A stretch of DNA of 64,000 nt from contig CM037781.1 of assembly GCA_021229015.1 (NCBI GenBank), forward strand, positions 63,211,316-63,275,315, in the 5' to 3' direction. The stretch's first letter is position 1; each line of letters opens with the position of its first letter. Positions 9,974-20,597 of this stretch are shown piece after piece. A program made the position numbers and the translations under genes. This DNA comes from Solen grandis. Taxonomy: Eukaryota; Mollusca; Bivalvia; Adapedonta; Solenidae. The notes beneath the pieces are model-generated. The model saw only the letters and a program-made list of their open reading frames with translations. It did no database searches and had not been told where the DNA came from.

Positions 9974-11030
9974 AAACTATTTTACATATTTTAGTGAGGT
10001 TGATGTCCTTACCTCCACCAAGAACATTCGGATAAGTTCAGTCATGTCTTCGTTTTACGATGATCATGCAATTTACAAAATAAATGGTCACACATTATAC
10101 TTAAGTACAGTATATTTCCTTTCCGAGTTTGTAGGAAAATGTCGATTGATTACAAATGCTTTTAAACTTATCAAAATCCATCTAGCTAAGTTCTATAAAT
10201 ACACACAAATGTTCTACACCCTGCTTACAAATATAAAACCGTTTTCTGTAGTGGTTTAACATGTATTTGAACCGTTTCTTGTCCCTATAAAGTCACCCTG
10301 ACAAGCAAAATTTAGCACGTACTCCCAATGTACACAGATACTGGCAGTGATAATGTGTGTATCTCCAATCAAAAACTTTAAATACATGCCTGTACTTTCT
10401 GCATTGTTGTTCAATGATATAATCGGCGACTTTTGCACTTCTTGCCATTATTGCAAGTGAAATGGTGGACTTCACGGTCAATTTAAGAAAAGATTATCCT
10501 ATTATACAGAAACAAAACGTATCAATCCCATGTATGAGGAAGTATTCGCTATTATAACTAGATAGTAAATGGAGTTTTGAATCACGAATAAAATGACGAC
10601 CGGCCAAATTCATAGGGAACATGACTCAAATGCACCGGCGAATATTTTTCATTTCAGATATAAGGATTTTTCATGAGTGGTAAAGCAAAGAGAGAAACTA
10701 GTAATCTACTGTGATAAATCAAGTTCAATAGGAAAATAAAAAGAAACACATGTTTATCATTCATACTCCTCCTCTCTGTAAACATGTAATGTTCTGATCT
10801 AACCCAAGGGTAGTTATTATTAGTGGTCATGCGCAAGAAACTTTAATTTGTTCAATAAGATTCAAACTTAGATATTTTGTGTTCTAGTTAATTGTCGAGC
10901 AATACAGAGTTATCTCTTCGAAAACTGTCACTTAAAATTATCGAATGACCGCGGCAAACGGCGCTCGATAAATCCAGATAACGTGCTGATAGTACATGTT
11001 CAGATGTCGCACATGCTGTAACTGTGACAT
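9974..11030. other. No feature seen
   Basis: AT-rich sequence with only short chance frames. From about 10915 the base composition becomes more GC-rich with CpGs, up to the MITE at 11031. No tRNA, repeat pair or exon was recognised. Confidence 0.4.
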
Positions 11031-11493
11031 GGACTAAGACCACAATTACCTGCCCTTGGTTACCCTCTATCCGGATGTGCCTACGCAGAAAATAGTGACC
11101 CTATTTAATGCTGAATTAAGGTGAGTTTTTGACTTAAAGACATGCAATAAAGGATTAAATTCTATAGAACACAGTTAAAATAGTCATAAAATGCCCAATT
11201 TGGAGGCCTTATTGCATAACAACCTTAAAAGTTGAGCATTACTGAGAGGGGAATTTTTGAGAAAATTGGTGTGAAATGGCCGACTGGTGCACTAAATTCA
11301 TACGTATGTTATTTAACCTTAAATAGGTCAAAAAGTAGTCGGGTGACTCCATGTTTAAAATGTACAGAATTATTTCTCTTGAAAAGATCTATCTAATGAG
11401 GGTAAGTTTGGATGTCAATTTCCCTTACAGAAATAGTCATTTGCATATATGCTTATATAGAACATATAGTAAAATTAATTGTGGTCTTAGTCC
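11031..11493. mobile_element. 463-bp MITE with 18-bp perfect inverted repeats
   Basis: The left terminus GGACTAAGACCACAATTA (11031-11048) is exactly reverse-complemented at 11476-11493. ACAT flanks both ends directly (11027-11030 and 11494-11497), so a 4-bp target duplication is likely. There is no transposase frame inside. The superfamily is unclear. Confidence 0.75.
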
Positions 11494-11497
11494 ACAT

Positions 11498-11825
11498 CAG
11501 GAACACTTTCGGCCATGTTATGACGTCACCGTCTTTTTCGCGAAAACTACGCCGTACTTCACTTCGCATGCCCTGTAAAGAAGTCGCGGAAACGGGGAAC
11601 CGGCGTTTATGTTATAGTTAGTGTTTATTAAGAGAGAGTTTAACAGTTAAGAAGCCAGAACGAGCGTAGCGTAACTTAGAGTTTACCCCGCCCTAATAGA
11701 GATTTGCGAATTAAGACGGTGACGGAGATGGACCTCGGACATCGGATTTAATCGAGGGGTCGTCTCAAAGAAAAAAATAACTTCCGTGCATACTGCCTTT
11801 TATTGTATTGCAAAATAAGATAACT
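11498..11825. other. GC-richer flank of the transposase gene
   Basis: CpG-containing sequence (GACGTCACCG, TTTTCGCGAAAAC, GACGGTGACGG) lies downstream of the minus-strand transposase. It may be part of the Harbinger element, but no terminal inverted repeat pair could be fixed. Confidence 0.35.
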
Positions 11826-12871
11826 CTATATGATAAGTCCAATTTCTTTCTTCCTACACACAAGACCTGTACATATTGAAACAACACGGGGTAAACTTTC
11901 ACGACGGTGTCTCCACACAGTTCCGATGGATTTATAACTTTTTATCTCCGCAATAGCATGTTCAACATGAACTCGGTATCGCCGAATATATCTGTTTAAT
12001 TTACAACACTGTCTCTTTTGTCGGCCATTTCTTTGTCTTAACTGGGTAGCTGAATATGGAGTTATGATTGGGTGTCTGTTTGGATATATCTTATCTCCAA
12101 GTAAAACACAGTTGTCCGGAAAGGGTAGATCTTGTCCAATATGACGCATTAATCCAAACTGTTGTGCATCATTTAGATGTCCAGGAAATCCACATTCAAC
12201 ATATCTGATTTGACCTTGATTATCTACTATTATCTGGGAATGAAGTGCGTGATAGTTTCTATGACCGGAGTAATATTCTTGCTGTTGCTCAGTACTTGGT
12301 CGGTATATTTCATGCGATGTTCCATCGATGGCTCCAACCGCCAAAGGTATTTTCTCCCATGTGTATGTCATACTTTGCCATTGCTCAATAGATGGCCAAA
12401 TGATAAACGACTTCAGTTTAATATATAAAACCGGAATAAGAATTCTGATTTCATCTTTAACCGTTGATACGCTCACGTTAAAAAGAGCTGATAGAAATTG
12501 ACATGAGCAGTAACAACGTAGCCATATCAACATAAGCAGGATTCTGTTTTGAATTGATATAGTATGTCTTCGAAAAGATGTCAGATGTAAATATTGAACT
12601 AATGTTAAAAAGGTTTCCGGAGTTTCACCAGTAATTTCAAAAAATTGGTATCTGTGCTCAGCAAACAGAACAAAAACATTTCGGCCACTATAGGTATCTA
12701 TATCTGAACCAAACAAGCAATGCCTAATGTCTAAAAGTGGGTCTGGTGGTAAACGTTGAACAGCTAAGAGTTGACGCAATAAGGTAAAAAAGTTCGTCAC
12801 TTGAGGAGGTGGTCGAACTAGTGCTGGTAAAATGCATGGAATAAATATTCTTGTCTGACGATCCATTTGAC
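11826..12871 (-). CDS. PIF/Harbinger-type DDE transposase
   Basis: An uninterrupted minus-strand frame (353 codons if opened at 12887) carries the DDE_Tnp_4 (Harbinger) fold signature. Counting from that first Met, it has GAIDGT with D188, YYSGHRNYHA at 206-214, ECGFPGHLND with D240, LLGDKIYP with D265, and VEHAIAEIK with E309. A helix-turn-helix-like region occupies about 115-160 (RILLMLIWLRC…VSVSTVKDEIR). The start is probably later than 12887: an acceptor (TTTATTCTCAG) precedes position 12870 on the minus strand, and the first Met after it is MDRQTRIF at codon 8. Family members cut and insert DNA at short T-A-rich trinucleotide targets, or are domesticated as HARBI1-like nucleases. The length suits the family and all acidic residues are present, so the protein could be active. 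It lies head-to-head with a Myb-like gene. Confidence 0.9.
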
Positions 12872-12896
12872 CTGAGAATAAATACAAACATTTTAG

Positions 12897-13114
12897 CCAT
12901 TCATAAGCCTACAACAAAACCCGATGCTGATCCTACCCGAAATAAGCTTATGTTGGTGGAAGCAAGTATCAGCAAGCTCACCAGCGAGGATATCATTACA
13001 ATTCCTTTTAATTTGTTATTACATTTGGGCCTTCGTAGATTCGCATTGTTTATCGATAACATGACGTTACGATATAATCAGCACGATGAAAGATTTTTTT
13101 CATGTTCCCTCAAG
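12897..13114 (+). CDS. Candidate exon, unrecognised product
   Basis: The acceptor TTTTAG at 12891-12896 precedes a continuous 218-base open frame beginning IHKPTTKPDADPTRNKLM. It then reads LTSEDIITIPFNLLLHLGLRR and ends CTC AAG before a consensus donor GTAAGC at 13115. The peptide has natural composition but no family I know. Entry phase is 1 and exit phase is 0. It starts 26 bp from the acceptor of the opposite-strand transposase. It may be an upstream exon of the Myb-like gene or of an unrelated gene. Confidence 0.4.
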
Positions 13115-13159
13115 GTAAGCATCTCATTCCCTCAAGATATAGAGCCAAGTAAGAAAAAA

Positions 13160-13383
13160 AACTCGAAATCAACCAAACAATCTTAGCGCTTAAAAAACAA
13201 GATAGAAAATATTCCAACATTTATATTTTATGAAATATAAAAACAAATAACTAAGCCATCGTGAAATATTAATTTAATAAATGTTTGTTAAAAGGTGATT
13301 CTTTTACAATAAAAAAAGATAAATTAAATTCGCCCTTAAGTATTACTTAGCGCTAGGTATTGTTGTTGGAATTACAGCCTGGT
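13160..13383. mobile_element. MITE copy with TTAGCGCTTA-type inverted ends
   Basis: The left arm (ACAATCTTAGCGCTTA near 13177) and the right arm (TATTACTTAGCGCTAGGTAT near 13342-13361) are inverted copies. Both match the arms of the better-preserved element at 17586-17843. The arms have diverged. Length is about 220 bp. Confidence 0.6.
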
Positions 13384-13496
13384 CACCTCCATGCCTCCGT
13401 GCGAAGGTGCGACAATGATTTAAAGCGAAAGCACGATGGCCCTAGAGTATTCCGAGCTTAACTTTACCTACGCGACACGCACGAGTATCACGGTTA

Positions 13497-14761
13497 ATGT
13501 TGGATTACATTTCTATGATAACGAATTGTAAAATTTGCGAATATTCATTCATAAGTGCGAATAAAATGGAAACTAATCACGGAGGTAAGTGCATTTTAAT
13601 ACTTATTGATGATATATTATCTTTAAATATATATATTTACCTGAAAAATCTGTCCCTCTTGTTTAAACGCAGCACGTTTTCAAGCGAGTGTTCAATGCCC
13701 GTGGTACTCTAAGGCCAAATAAATACATATATTAGTTTCATAGAAGATAAACCAGGCGCGGATACAGGATTTATTTTATCTGAGGGGAGGCGTAAAATTG
13801 TATGTAGGTGAACGGGGACATTAAAAAAAAAACCAGCATGACGTTAACCTTATTTTGAATATGATTTAAGTGACGGTGTCCAATGTTTCATGGAAATATT
13901 ACCATCTAATGTCTATATATCATGGAATATTGCTAGTACAGTGGATCGACACTAATACTGAACAATATCTGCTGCAACAATTCTGATTTTCTCAATATAT
14001 TGCAGGTACATTACTGCAAAGGCGCAGAAAATCAGTCAAAATAAATAAAGAAGAAACCCTACTTATACTGCGGGCATACATGAGTCATCCAACAAATTGG
14101 CCTGACATCCTAGATGAGGTCAAGCGGAATGCAAATGTGTTGTCAGAGAATGCCATGGAAGTGTACGCCACAGGTACACTGAAACAACTTCGAGACCGGA
14201 TGTCGGGAAAACTTAGCAGCCTTGTGAAGTTGAGAGCGGAGGACATTCCAGACCAAGATATAAAGTACGTTTTAGGTTACTCCATGACTTTGTATTTATG
14301 NNNNNNNNNNNNNNNNNNNNNNNNNNNNNNNNNNNNNNNNNNNNNNNNNNNNNNNNNNNNNNNNNNNNNNNNNNNNNNNNNNNNNNNNNNNNNNNNNNNN
14401 AATAAAAATTAATACATGGTCGTCCGGCCCTAGGGAGGGTTCCGCAGACTAGCAATTTCTCTTACAGGAATACCGCAGTCGTCAGTTCGGGTTTCATCGA
14501 TAATATCAGAGACGTAAATACTTTAATATAGCTTTTGATAATATCAACATACTAGATAACAAACAAACACAACAATTTTGAGCAATTTTATAAATTCATT
14601 CAGGGATATATTGGGCCGAAGAGGATTCGACAGACGAGAAAATTACAGAGCCAGACGAGAGAGAAGTGTTTGTAACAACTGATGCAGAATATTCGTTTCA
14701 TAAAGGGGGAAAAGAAATTTTTTCCATTATCATTGAAGAATCAGTAGTGGAATTAGATTGA
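13497..14761 (+). CDS. Myb/SANT-like protein gene, spliced, partner of Harbinger transposase (interrupted by N gap)
   Basis: Exon 1 (13497-13584) starts at Met and includes MITNCKICEYSFISANK, a C-x2-C motif. It ends phase 1 at a consensus donor GTAAGT. Exon 2 (14006-14264) follows an acceptor ATATTGCAG and resumes in the matching phase. It reads NKEETLLILRAYMSHPTNW, PDILDEVKRNAN and TLKQLRDRMSGKLSSLVKL, a trihelix Myb/SANT-like pattern (spaced hydrophobics and Trp, then a basic helix), with donor GTACGT at 14265. The 100-N gap follows. A possible last exon starts at 14605 after ATTCAG and is open in two frames (stops at 14761 or about 14681). Harbinger transposons typically carry two genes, transposase and a Myb-like DNA-binding partner that helps its nuclear import and end recognition; the divergent neighbour at 11826 fits this. 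The identity of the domain is moderately sure; the gene end is not. Confidence 0.6.
14301..14400. other. Assembly gap (100 N)
   Basis: Exactly 100 N bases, the customary placeholder for a scaffold join of unknown size. It lies in the intron or missing exons of the Myb-like gene. Confidence 0.98.
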
Positions 14762-15654
14762 TCATCAATAACAATTTCTTGATTCAAAAAAACTTTGCTT
14801 GACTGACGAACAATTTCACTGTCAGCACTATTTGACTCTGCAAGTTTCAAAGTTTGTTTTTTAACTAACGTATCTATCAATGGCACCCTGACACATCAGA
14901 TTTGGCTATCTTTTTCACATAATACTTTGAATTACGCGACATCTCGAAATTAAAGGCCTCTAAATGATCTACAATACAGTACACAGAAACATTTCATAAG
15001 GGTTTTATAAATCTTTAGCAGACGAATTTGACACTCATGTTTTTACCTCTAGTTCCGTGAGATGAGCCTAAAACTCTTCATGAATTTTCATAAAGAAAGA
15101 TTTCTGTATGTTTATAATTTCATAAAACTATATTAAGACTTATGTTTTTCTTTACACGTTTTTGTTTTTCCAATTCCGGATGTCGTTTTAACAATAGTCT
15201 AATAATACACAGTGAAGGTAGTGACGTCAAAGTATCCATTTATAGCTTGATTACTGTAGGTATACCCCCAGTACAGTACTAACTGTGCTAACTCTAGAAA
15301 AGCCGGTTATTTGTTGAAATTTATGATAGTACGATCTTATTGACGCATAATTTTTCTCTTTGACATGAATTTGTGAAAATTTTCTTAAATTGTGAAAGGG
15401 TCCGTTGGCCCCGGATTGAAAATTGTGAATGTCCGTCTTGAATTGTGAAAGGGTCCGTTTACCGGACCAGTTTTAGAAGGAAAAAAAAACGCTGGTATCT
15501 CTAGGAAGCCTTGCTTATTGGGATAAAGATACGTAATATGTCGCGCAGCTGGGTCGCAGTGGTACTGTCTTTAAGGCTAGCAAAGGAAGGCACCGTGAAG
15601 CCTGTAGCATTGTGAGCTTTATGTGCGGCTTCATTGAGGTTAGGGTACATGTAT
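14762..15654. other. Non-coding, weak minus-strand open frame
   Basis: A minus-strand frame at 14698-14886 (KLAESNSADSEIVRQSSK…) and an upstream stretch in another frame starting MSRNSKYYVKK near 14942 look somewhat protein-like, but they overlap the candidate last Myb exon and need a frame change. I do not call a gene. TTGTGAAAGGGTCCGTT recurs near 15391 and 15435. Confidence 0.3.
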
Positions 15655-15778
15655 CATAATACCATCATCATAGTGCCAGTTTCAAATTGCAGGCATCGTA
15701 GTGCCAGCATCATAGTGTCAGCTTCAAAGTGCAGTCATCGTAGTGCTAGCTTCAAAGTGACAGTTTCTTAGAGCAGTG
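15655..15778 (+). repeat. Short imperfect tandem repeat
   Basis: Variants of CATCATAGTGCCAG and CTTCAAAGTGCAG alternate about six times. The unit is about 17-20 bases and irregular. Confidence 0.7.
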
Positions 15779-15959
15779 GGTCTTGTAAATATGCAAATAT
15801 AATTGATTTCAGTTACATATTAATAATATAGAATTATTGTTATATTTTAATCATTAGACAAGTAGTCGCAAGAAAAAATTAATCATAGCTGTTGCTTCTC
15901 TTCATTGAACATAGATATACATATATATTAATCAAAAGGCGGGAAGTCAAGAGGAAAAT

Positions 15960-16340
15960 TATATATCTTAAATTAAGTCGCTTCGAACGAACGTTACACA
16001 AAGAAGTCATCTGAACACATTATGCTGTCCAATTTTCATGCTTCTAACTCATAAGGAGCCTAAGTAACACTAAATTATATTTTTATGAGCAAAGTTTGAA
16101 TCTCTGTTTTGACATAAAATCCTGAACTTTTCGAATTCTGAAAATTGAAGACATAGGTGCACATCTATATCCTCACTTACACCATCTGTAAAATATCAAG
16201 TCAATCCGACCTGAACTGACTTCTGTAGAGCAGTACAAACTTTTGTTGTTTTTTTCAACCCTGACGTCACATGACGTCATATGAAATGAAAATAGTTGCA
16301 CTCAGAAGGACCAAAGTCACTGTGCCTACTTATAAAATTT
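15960..16340 (+). repeat. Dispersed copy of CRE-bearing repeat
   Basis: Contains ATGCTGTCCAATTTTCATGC, then GCACATCTATATCC and CATCTGTAAAATATCAAG, ending with CTGACGTCACATGACGTCAT. The same block order recurs in the array at 23100-24440. This is a diverged copy of that family. Confidence 0.75.
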
Positions 16341-16697
16341 CATGCTGCTGGCTAATCAGCAACCTGTTTTTATTTTAACATCAAAAAGAAAAAAAATAGC
16401 ATAATAATAATAAGAAAAAACATAACAAACCCAATAGGTCTTTCTGTTTTAGACAGAAAGCTCTAAAGAAAAACATCCAGGGTATTTCCGGTAAGGAATG
16501 AGATTTCCTAAGCAGCACAGTAGATACACACTTAAAAGAATATTTCTTGTCAAATTTGACTTGACCTTTTGTCCTTTTAAGAAAGAATTCGGCAAACATT
16601 TGGGAGATCTAATTAGTCCTTGCTGATCAGCCAAATATCCATTCCTTTTGTGTATCACAAAATCAGATAACACCTAAATGGAAATGTCTATTTCCAG
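16341..16697. other. Intron end upstream of zinc-finger exon
   Basis: A-rich tract and CTTTCTGTTTTAGACAGAAAG palindrome-like stem near 16440-16460. It ends in the acceptor CTATTTCCAG. No upstream coding exon of the zinc-finger gene was recognised between 14762 and here. Confidence 0.4.
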
Positions 16698-16910
16698 GTA
16701 AGAAGTTATATAGCTGCACAGTGTGCGGTCACCAGACAGCTAACCGACAGAACATGAACATCCACACCTACCAACACACAGATGAACGGCCCTACCAATG
16801 TGAAGTATGTGGACAGACATTTAAGGGTCCATCCAACCTAAATGCCCACCGCCGGCAGCACTCAGAAGAGATGAACTATGCATGCCCAATGTGTGACAGG
16901 AAGTTCAGAG
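16698..16910 (+). CDS. C2H2 zinc-finger protein, internal exon (fingers 1, 2 and half of 3)
   Basis: The acceptor TATTTCCAG ends at 16697 and the exon enters in phase 1. It encodes KKLYSCTVCGHQTANRQNMN…, a full C-x2-C-x12-H-x3-H finger, then a TDERPYQ linker. A second full finger follows (CEVCGQTFKGPSNLNAHRRQH in part). The third begins CPMCDRKFR and is cut at 16910 in phase 1, before GTTTGC. The next exon at 19848 completes it exactly. Tandem C2H2 fingers with this linker type usually bind DNA in the nucleus. Upstream exons are missing from view, so the protein N terminus is unknown. Composition and conservation look like a real host gene. Confidence 0.9.
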
Positions 16911-17580
16911 GTTTGCACTTATTAGTTCCCTACCGGTGTTTACACCGGAGGGGACTGTAGGTTTGCCCTCCGTCTATCTGTCTGTCTGTCCGTCCGGATA
17001 TCTGGATCCAGCGATAACTAAAAAAAAAGTTCAAGATAATATTATGAAATTTGGTATATTAATAGATGGCAGTATGGAGATTCTACACATCTCTTTGATT
17101 TTTTTTTCTGGGACCAAAATTCTGGTTGCTATGGTATCGGAAAGAAAAAAATATGAAAACTTTTAAAAATCATCTCTTTCAAAACCACTGGCCAGATTTC
17201 AAAATATTGTAGTAAAATTTTAATACAGATGTTTCTTGGGTAACCATCTACCAAGATTGCTACAATTATTGCCAGAGGCAGGCAAATTTTTATATGTATA
17301 TAGTGAAAACTTTTAACAACATCTCCTGAAACCCCTTGGACTTTCACAAAAATTGCTAAAGTAAAATTGATCCATGTAAAACTCTGGTTGCCATGGCAAC
17401 AAAAAGAAGAAGAAAAAAGAAAACATAAAAATCAACTCCTTCAAAACTACTGGCCTGATCTTATATTTTAGTACAGATGTTCCTTGTGTAACCCACTACC
17501 AAGATTGCTTAAATTATTCCGATCAGTAAAAAATATGGCTATCGGGGCAGGGCAAATTTGCCATATATGTATATAGTGAA
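16911..17580 (+). repeat. Intronic bivalve repeat 'TCCCTACCGGTGTTTACACCGGAGGGGACT'-type
   Basis: Starts at a hairpin CCGGTGTTTACACCGG near 16932 followed by CTGTCTGTCTGTCCGTCCGG. It continues with repeated blocks 'TTCAAAACCACTGGCCAGAT', 'GGTTGCCATGGCAAC' and 'TTCCTTGTGTAACCCACTAC'. A second copy begins near 17917. It lies within the zinc-finger gene intron. Confidence 0.65.
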
Positions 17581-17585
17581 AACTA

Positions 17586-17843
17586 TAGAGACCTGGCTCG
17601 ATGTCCACCAACAAAACTAAGCACTAAGTAATATTTAAATTCTTAAAGTAGGTAGATACGCGTTCCACCGTTCCTATATTCAAGTAAATGACTAAGTCAG
17701 TATCAAATATTACATTTAAAACTAACATTTATATGTTAAGAATTAAATATGTAGGTATTTTTAGAAGAGAAACAAGAATAATGAAATTTGCCACTAAGTA
17801 TTACTTAGTGCTAAGAATTGTTGATGGAATTCGACCCTGTTCT
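17586..17843. mobile_element. MITE nested in the intronic repeat
   Basis: The left arm ends in ACTAAGCACTAAGTAATATT and the right arm in AAGTATTACTTAGTGCTAAG, inverted over about 45 bp at roughly 75% identity. It interrupts the surrounding repeat between 'GTGAAAACTA' and 'TCTCCAAAACTGCAGGCC', a junction that is uninterrupted nearby at 17155-17200. The same family occurs at 13160-13383. Confidence 0.75.
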
Positions 17844-17914
17844 CCAAAACTGCAGGCCAAATTTTAGATTTTTTGACACCGGTGTCCTTGGGTAACTCTT
17901 TACAAATATTTTTA

Positions 17915-18180
17915 GTCCCCTACTGGTGTTTACATCGGGGGGGGGGGGGGGGGGGGGATATAGATTTGCCATCCATCTGGATGTCCAGAAATCTGGATTT
18001 CCTGATAACTTTAAAAAAAACGTTTAAGAAAATATTATGAATGTTGGTATATGAATAGATGGCAGTATGAAGATTCTGCACGTTACTCGGACCAAAATTC
18101 CAGTTGCTGTGGTAACAAAAAATTATGCACCCTGCCGGTAGGGACTCGTGTGTTGCATGCAACACCACTTACTTGTTTTA
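17915..18180 (+). repeat. Second copy of the intronic bivalve repeat, with a G tract
   Basis: GTCCCCTACTGGTGTTTACA at 17916 is followed by about 20 G residues (17938-17957). It then shares ATCTGGATTTCCTGATAACT and GAATAGATGGCAGTATGAAG with the copy at 16925. It ends near CCCTGCCGGTAGGGACT. Confidence 0.65.
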
Positions 18181-18537
18181 TTCATTGATTAACTAATATT
18201 TGAAGAATAGAATAGCTATTGCAGTCCCCTTTGTGTCCATAACAGCAACTCCAGAAATATTCAGGTTTTGTTTAACATTGTCCCTTTCTCCACTATTACT
18301 CAATAGATGTCACTCAAACATCACACATTTTATCATCATCAGACCTACAAGAGAAAAAGGAACAAAAACTCTTCCATATATATTTGGATATTTATGGACT
18401 TTAAAAAAAAGAAAAAAAAGAAAAGTTTTCTTTTAACATTATTGATATCTCTTAATTGTTGTCCCTTAAATTTCACACATGAAATTACATACCTATGTTA
18501 TGGGTCATGCAAGAGTACATAACTCTGTCATGAATTA

Positions 18538-18800
18538 TTATGTCTCCCTCCATATTTATACAGGGGAGACATATTGTTTTTGTCAGAGCTGTCCGTCCGT
18601 CCGCCTGTTTGTCACACTTTTTGTCTGGAGCATAACTCAAAAGGTATCAAATCTATTAACTTTAAACTTCACAGATGGATAGATCTCATGGAAGAAGAGT
18701 TTCATGCACAAGAACCATAATGCTGTGCTTCATATTTTTGGAGATATTGTCCTTTGTTAAATTTCATAGTTAATTTTTGTTCTGAGCATAACTCAAGAAG
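18538..18800 (+). repeat. Bivalve repeat beginning ATGTCTCCC…GGGGAGACAT
   Basis: A small inverted pair, TGTCTCCC and GGGGAGACA, opens the element near 18540-18573. It is followed by GTCCGTCCGTCCGCC and two copies of GAGCATAACTCAA (near 18626 and 18784). Non-coding. Confidence 0.6.
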
Positions 18801-19289
18801 TATAACTGAGTGATGGCAGAGTCTCTATTTATAGATGCAAATATCAGTGTCTCGCTCCTATAAAGCAGCTTCTGATACAGGATATACAGGTATCAGCTAT
18901 TCTGTTATACAGTGCATGAAATAATCCCTGGAGATATCTGAGGTTGTTAGCTTGATGTGATTTTTAGTAAGTTACATGGATTTGTATCGAAATTTAAGCT
19001 TTCTGTATGGATCATTGTGACACCACTAAATGATGGAAACCTGCACGTCCACAATCCAATATCACCTTTCGAGCCACCTTTGCATTCAAAAGACATTATA
19101 TTCCTCCGCATGGTAAAGTGACAGTAACGCAATATCATAGAGAAATGAGTTCTTCTCTGCTTTAATGCCACACGCAATTATTGCGTCCCTTAGATATTTT
19201 TACTCAAAATTGAGTTTTCAACACTTTAGATGAATCTCAGCATTCCTGTGTTTTATAATTTTGTTCAATGGTTCGATCATCTACCAGGT

Positions 19290-19660
19290 TTGTTCAAATC
19301 ATTGCCCTTGGGTCAAATTGGCCCCGCCCCAGGAGTCACTTGATTTAACATAGACTTACAATAGGGAAGATTTTTAAAAGCTAGCCTTGTCAGAAACCAC
19401 AAGATCATGGGTTAAGATATTTGGTATGTAACATGGCCTTGTCGATCTGAACCAAGTTTTCAAATCATGACCCTAGGGTCAAAAATGGTCTCACGTTAGA
19501 GTTAACTTGATTTATTAGACCACATATAAACTTTTTGAGTGGAATTAAGATTATATTGCTGTTCTTCTGCATGGATTTTGTACTCAGTATGACTATGTTG
19601 TAAAAGGCAATGAAAGCAATATTTCTCAGGTGAGTGATTCAGGGCAATCTTGGCCCTCTT
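19290..19660 (+). repeat. Bivalve repeat 'TTGTTCAAATCAT…CTCAGGTGAGTGATTCAGGG'
   Basis: Shares TTTGTTCAAATCATTGCCCT, GGGTCAAATTGGCCC and the end GGTGAGTGATTCAGGGC with a copy at 32790-32915. A related internal duplicate begins near 19454. It lies in the zinc-finger gene intron. Confidence 0.65.
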
Positions 19661-19847
19661 GCTTATCTTAAATTTTAATGAAGGTTTAACTGAATTGTTT
19701 AATTAAGCTGATAGAATTCACCAGAGTAGGGCCATGATTGCCCTCTTGTTCTTAAAACAAAGCAACTTAAAACTTTTTGAGAGTGTTTAGGATCATGTAT
19801 ATGAAAATGACAGTAGTAAGCTATTTTCTGACCTTCAATATTTCCAG

Positions 19848-20597
19848 ATCGAGGCACCTACAAACAGCACATGCGCAGACACATGGGGGGACAAGAAGCA
19901 TGTATGTGAACACTGTGGCAAGTCCTTCGTCATCAGCTCGGACTTTGAAGAAACATATCCGCATACACACAGGAGAGAAGCCATATGAATGCAGTATTTG
20001 TGGAAAGACTTTCAGTGACAGCAGTGGAATGGTACGCCATAGAAACCTACACATCCCTACAAACAAGTTTGAGTGTTCTGCATGTAAGAAACTCTTCACC
20101 AGACGAGACTTGTGTTCATATCACATCAAACGTTATCATTCCGACTCAGGAGGGCCTGTAACTATTCGGAAAATAAATATTAGTGACAATGTTACTAAAA
20201 TGTCGAAGACCTTTGAAAGCGTCCAGAAAGTAAATAAGATTGTTTCAAAATCTGATCTATCTGAGTGCAAAGTGTCCAGGCCTTCCCGCCAAAGAAACAC
20301 TGGAATAGTTTTGAGCGACTAACAGAGGAGGCCACTAGAAGGCTTCAAGAACAATCCATGCAAAGTTACCATGACAACAAGGGTCACATGTATCCTGGAG
20401 ACTACTACCAAAGACTGATCATACCAGGGGGTGCTGGTTCCCATGATCCTCATGTAACCGCACCAGGTCAAACTAATTATAGTAATTCTGAGCTCTTTTA
20501 CCCAGAACAGCATGGTCAGGCAATACAAAGTAGTTTGTATACACCTGACGATGGAAATGGGTGGTCAAATAAACTGACCATTATAGAAAATGAATAA
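19848..20597 (+). pseudogene. C2H2 zinc-finger protein, terminal exon with three frame breaks
   Basis: After the acceptor ATATTTCCAG, phase 1 entry gives DRGTYKQHMRRH, which completes the finger opened in the previous exon as C-x2-C-x12-H-x3-H. Further fingers follow: CEHCGKSF…, CSICGKTFSDSSGMVRHRNLH and CSACKKLFTRRDLCSYH, so the gene has at least six. Reading needs frame changes at a six-G run (19885-19890, one base too many), at TTT (19944-19946, one base too many) and between about 20262 and 20300. After the last change a coding-like tail runs to a TAA at 20595-20597 (KKHWNSFERLTEEATRRLQ…). The codon pattern stays good in each segment, so homopolymer sequencing errors in a live gene are as likely as a young pseudogene. 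The label pseudogene reflects the sequence as given. Confidence 0.8.

Noticed and set aside
14698..14942. Minus-strand protein-like frames (KLAESNSADSEIV…, MSRNSKYYVKK…)
   Set aside because: They need a frame change and overlap the candidate last exon of the Myb-like gene; the evidence does not favour either strand enough.
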